From Bradyrhizobium sp. 132 (GTDB taxonomy: Bacteria; Pseudomonadota; Alphaproteobacteria; Rhizobiales; Xanthobacteraceae): a stretch of 64,000 bases of DNA. A program made the translations under genes and the position numbers. Below the pieces are notes generated by a model. That model saw only the letters and a list, made by a program, of their open reading frames with translations, was not told where the DNA came from and made no database searches. Shown in pieces: positions 61,546 to 64,000 of this stretch (its first letter is position 1; each line of letters begins with the position of its first letter). The stretch is taken from assembly GCF_023074185.1 (NCBI RefSeq), contig NZ_JADPKY010000177.1:1-64000 (forward strand), read 5' to 3'.

Positions 61546-62138
61546 ATGACCGAGCCCAAGCCCGAACAGTTCGAGATGCGGCGGCTGGAATCACTCAGCA
61601 ACACCATCTTTGGCGTCGCCATGACGCTGCTGGCTACGACTTGCCGAAAGCCGCCGTCTTCACCAGCGCGCCCGACTGGAACGATCTCGCCCGGGTCTAT
61701 TCCGGCAAGCTCGCCGGCCTCGCGCTCAGCTTCATCATCGCCGGCGTGTTCTGGATCAGCCATCACCGGCGATTGGTGCGCCAGCCCGTCGGCAGCCGCG
61801 GCGCGGTGATCCTCAATCTGTTCTTCCTGCTCTCGATCGTACTGCTGCCGGTGACCAACGGTCTCTACACCAACTTCCCCATGAGCAGCGCGGTCGCCGT
61901 GCTCTACGGCCTGCACCTGACTGCGATCGCCGGTCTCAATGCCTGGCTGTGGTGGAGGATTCTTGGCGGCTGGCGCCACGAGATCATGGCCTCGATGTTT
62001 CCGCTGCTGGTATTCATCCCGGGCACGATCGTTGCGGCGTTCGCGCCGCATGTCGCGCCCTTCCTGTGGTTCATCGCCTTCGGCGGGCTGCTGATCCAGC
62101 GCTTCTATGTCGGGCCGCCGACCAACCCGGACGCGTAA
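61546..62138 (+). pseudogene. TMEM175/DUF1211-family potassium-channel-like gene with one frameshift
   Basis: ATG 61546 opens with FEMRRLESLSNTIFGVAMTLLA, the first helix of the TMEM175 family (with LSN in place of the usual FSD). Near 61634 a single missing base breaks the frame; the next frame continues smoothly (YDLPKAAVFTSAPDWNDLAR, then five further helices) to the stop at 62138, about 200 residues in all. Restoring one base would give a complete protein, so this is either a recent mutation or a sequencing error. Confidence 0.8.
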
Positions 62139-62144
62139 GGCGGC

Positions 62145-62525
62145 TCACCCTTGTGTCGCACCGAACCCATCGGCCGGCACGTAGAGCTTGACCGGGCGGA
62201 TTTCGTAGACCGCCGTCGGATTGACCTGGCGCAGCGTCCGTGCCGCTGCGATCGCCTCCTCGTCAGTGTCGAACTCCATGAGATGGAAGCCCAGGAGCTG
62301 CTCCTTGGTCTCGGCAAACGGGCCGTCCAGCACCACGCCCGCGCCCGGGCCACGCAAGGTGCGGGCCTTGCGGGTCTCATCCAGACGGGCGGCCGGCCCG
62401 AAATGTCCGCTCGCCCTCAAGGTCGCCTGAACCTCCAGGACCTTGGTCACGACCGCGGTGTCCTTCTCGGGCGTCCACGACAAGATCTCGTCTTCCACGT
62501 GATAGGCCAGGATGGCGTAAAGCAT
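62145..62525 (-). CDS. YciI family protein (DGPF domain)
   Basis: 126 residues from ATG 62525 behind ACGAGGAAACG. MLYAILAYHVEDEILSWTPE at the start, and the DGPFAETKEQLLGFHLMEFD signature with following helix AIAAARTLRQ. The family has a ferredoxin-like fold; some members sit beside ECF sigma genes and are thought to be small enzymes or sensors. No sigma gene is adjacent. Function unknown. Confidence 0.9.
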   Translation of the reverse strand: MLYAILAYHVEDEILSWTPEKDTAVVTKVLEVQATLRASGHFGPAARLDETRKARTLRGPGAGVVLDGPFAETKEQLLGFHLMEFDTDEEAIAAARTLRQVNPTAVYEIRPVKLYVPADGFGATQG

Positions 62526-62728
62526 CGTTTCCTCGTTGATTTTGCTGCGCGCAGCTCAAAGGACGTATCACGATGGCTGGGGCCGACAATGGCGGTGAGG
62601 AAAATATTGCGTCGTGCCGGCCTCGATGAAACCGTTCTGAAACCCGATTGCGGGCCGGCCGGGTGAACGCTGCCCCAAGCCAGGACAACTGATGGCCACA
62701 AGAACACGGAAGGCGATCGGAGGCGGCA

Positions 62729-62914
62729 ATGTCGGGTCACACCATCAAGATCATTTGCGACGCGCGGCGGGCGGCGCAATCGGAGCCTGCCGATTTGCAC
62801 GACCAGAGCGGTCACCATCGCTATTACGGCAGCTCGGTCGAGAACGGCGGCGAGCGCATCGCCGAAAGCCGCGGCGGCAAGCGCCCGCGCGCCTTCAATG
62901 TCTGCGGTTTCTGA
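62729..62914 (+). CDS. 61-residue hypothetical protein
   Basis: ATG 62729 with GGAGGCGGCA upstream. MSGHTIKIICDARRAAQSEP, then a polar Gly/Arg/His-rich part and FNVCGF at the end. No family recognised. The good ribosome site and beta-like start support coding. Confidence 0.45.
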   Translation: MSGHTIKIICDARRAAQSEPADLHDQSGHHRYYGSSVENGGERIAESRGGKRPRAFNVCGF

Positions 62915-62949
62915 AGGCTTCGGCGAGACCGGCCTGAGCGGCGCCAACG

Positions 62950-62981
62950 AAAAAGGCGCGGCGGGGAAGCCCCGTCGCGCC
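62950..62981 (-). terminator. Intrinsic terminator of the tiny-peptide transcript
   Basis: A 12-bp stem with one mismatch (62955-62966 with 62970-62981) around a 3-base loop, then five T on the minus strand. It lies 62 bases past the 14-codon ORF. Confidence 0.8.
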
Positions 62982-63042
62982 CGATTTCTTGCTCGCTGGT
63001 CCAGGGCTGAGAGCGCCCCGATGCCAAGCCTTTATTCAAAGC

Positions 63043-63087
63043 TTAGCGGGCGATCCCAGCGAGGTGACAGCGTTTGGTAAGACACAC
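63043..63087 (-). CDS. 14-residue ORF behind a perfect extended Shine-Dalgarno
   Basis: GTG 63087 encodes MCLTKRCHLAGIAR and stop TAA. Upstream is AAAGGAGGTGATCC (63089-63102), complementary to the whole 3' end of 16S rRNA. A sigma-70-like promoter lies 36-64 bases upstream of the start codon and an intrinsic terminator downstream, giving a transcript of about 170 bases. It could be a translated tiny peptide, a leader, or an RNA that uses the site to bind ribosomes. I do not recognise the peptide. Confidence 0.5.
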   Translation of the reverse strand: MCLTKRCHLAGIAR

Positions 63088-63122
63088 TGGATCACCTCCT
63101 TTCGTTGGTTTCGGAAGAGCTC

Positions 63123-63151
63123 AATATAGGCGGCAATGCCGCCGTTGTTAA
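63123..63151 (-). promoter_or_regulatory. Sigma-70-type promoter with a palindromic spacer
   Basis: On the minus strand: -35 TTAACA (63146-63151), exactly 17 bases, -10 TATATT (63123-63128). The spacer contains GGCGGCATTGCCGCC, an inverted repeat that could be an operator. Expected start of transcription near 63116. Confidence 0.65.
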
Positions 63152-63264
63152 GAGGAGGCGGGTCGGGAGGAACCGAGGGCTGTCCGCAAGGCCGTGCAGG
63201 CGCCGGACAAGCCGTTTCCTGAGCAGTTGAGACCGACGCCCGGCCGTGTTAGGGAGCCCCTGTC

Positions 63265-63338
63265 GCGGGTGTAGCTCAATGGTAGAGCAGCAGCCTTCCA
63301 AGCTGAATACGAGGGTTCGATTCCCTTCACCCGCTCCA
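63265..63338 (+). tRNA. tRNA-Gly (anticodon UCC)
   Basis: Acceptor GCGGGTG pairs with CACCCGC; D stem GCTC/GAGC; anticodon loop CTTCCAA (TCC); T-arm GAGGG-TTCGATT-CCCTT; discriminator T and encoded CCA. 74 bases with CCA. Confidence 0.96.
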
Positions 63339-63780
63339 AAGCTATTTCAAAGACTTAGCGAGAGCGTCGGATTTTATTCCGACAAAATGGGCTGCTCTGC
63401 ACGTTCTGATGCCCGCATTGTTCGAATCGACCGCAAAACAACGTGTAGCGTGAAAAAAGCTGTTGCGGCTAGACTGGTTCCGCGATGTCGCCGCTTGTCA
63501 CCGCGCAAACCGTAACTTTTGACCGTGGGTTCTGAGGACAGATTTCGCGGAACGCGACGAAGAAGGGTCTACGTCCGAGCCCAGTGCAGGTGCGCTGCGA
63601 GCGTCTCACGCATAAGAGCAGCCCGCTCGGCGAAATCGTTCAGCCGGACCCGAAGGACTCGGCAGACGCCATCCAAAGAAGATCTGCCGGAACACGTCGC
63701 GCCTTTTTCACAATCTCGCGGCAGAGCGCAAGGTACCTCAACTATAAGCCGGCAAATTGTTTGCGCAATGTTCAGCCACT
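63339..63780. other. Gene-free stretch after tRNA-Gly
   Basis: About 440 bases without a supportable gene. GTCGGATTTTATTCCGAC near 63364-63381 forms a small hairpin that may end the tRNA transcript. Short open frames on both strands lack ribosome sites and family features. Confidence 0.4.
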
Positions 63781-64000
63781 TTAATGTGTGACGTGCTGGA
63801 ACAGCATGGCCTTATGGCGCGCAATTTCGCGAAGATTAGACAATGTCGGGGTCGGAATTCCGATGCGGAGACCAATCTCGATAATCGCTGCAATCGTGGC
63901 ATCGAGTTCGAGATCGAGACCATATTCAATCTCGTGCATCAACGAAGTTTTTTCGCATCCAGCGTCTCTCTGGTATCTCAGGCGTCGCTCTGGATCGGCA
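63781..64000 (-). CDS. 3' end of a ketopantoate reductase (ApbA/PanE) family gene, cut by the window edge
   Basis: The minus strand is open from the window end to TAA at 63781. It reads KTSLMHEIEYGLDLELDATI, then AAIIEIGLRIGIPTPTLSNL and REIARHKAMLFQHVTH. This is the pattern of the C-terminal domain of 2-dehydropantoate 2-reductase-like proteins (TSMLQDLxxGRxxExDAIxGAVxELG...GxPTP). The NADP-binding N-terminal domain lies outside the window, so substrate and symbol cannot be assigned. Confidence 0.75.
   Translation of the reverse strand, partial: ADPERRLRYQRDAGCEKTSLMHEIEYGLDLELDATIAAIIEIGLRIGIPTPTLSNLREIARHKAMLFQHVTH

Noticed and set aside
63089..63102. Match to the 16S rRNA 3' end on the plus strand, suggesting an rRNA fragment
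   Set aside because: Only 14 bases match, with no flanking 16S sequence. On the minus strand it is simply an extended Shine-Dalgarno in front of a start codon.

Overview
The window looks like a stretch of core chromosome from a high-GC alphaproteobacterium, most likely Bradyrhizobium or a close relative. The evidence is gene content (phasin with a PhaR-like site, PilZ, DUF2336, PAS_5 and BTLCP families, many small Gly/Tyr-rich secreted proteins), heavy use of GTG and TTG starts, TTAA-N7-TTAAC motifs of CtrA type, and several dispersed palindromic repeats of a kind I associate with Bradyrhizobium intergenic regions. The genus is inferred by eye, not by a search.

Layout. 0-9 kb: a decayed amidohydrolase, a CYTH-CHAD protein, a transglutaminase-like protease, a tandem PilZ protein, two MFS exporters, a zinc alcohol dehydrogenase and a VOC protein. 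9-16 kb: a DEAD-box RNA helicase, a GNAT enzyme, a cupin protein, a phasin, a Crp/Fnr regulator and a PAS protein. 16-20 kb: a candidate structured RNA behind a CtrA-like box, then rhomboid, CBS, patatin and a proline-rich secreted protein. 20.5-22 kb: a scar of truncated genes and dispersed repeats. 22-32 kb: serine hydrolase, nitroreductase, thrS, an MFS transporter, a cell-envelope hydrolase and an APC permease. 32-40.6 kb: yidD, a ClpP-like periplasmic protein, an IscU-like scaffold, folE-hisI, a lytic transglycosylase behind a second CtrA-like box, DUF2336, an HPt protein, a receiver protein and nadK. 40.8-48.7 kb: two peptidase-type hydrolases, a TPR protein, an outer-membrane beta-barrel and a run of very small proteins. 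48.8-54.7 kb: a broken chemotaxis receptor, a methyltransferase, a cytochrome-linked quinoprotein, a frameshifted GFA gene and a 1.5 kb remnant element at tRNA-Thr. 54.8-64 kb: small secreted proteins, rlmB, tRNA-Tyr, a flavin monooxygenase, a UvrD-like helicase, a frameshifted TMEM175-type channel, a YciI protein, a tiny-peptide transcript, tRNA-Gly and the 3' end of a ketopantoate reductase gene at the right edge.

Most genes are monocistronic or in short pairs (folE-hisI, APC permease plus secreted protein, HPt plus receiver, two MFS genes). I found no phage, CRISPR, secretion or biosynthetic cluster. The most interesting signals are non-coding or remnant: the tRNA-Thr element with a 22-of-23-base duplicated tRNA 3' end, the structured RNA near 16.1 kb, the promoter-SD-14-codon ORF-terminator unit near 63 kb, and a deletion that removed the facing 5' ends of two divergent genes near 20.84 kb. 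Several genes carry single-base frameshifts, which could be true decay or sequencing error.
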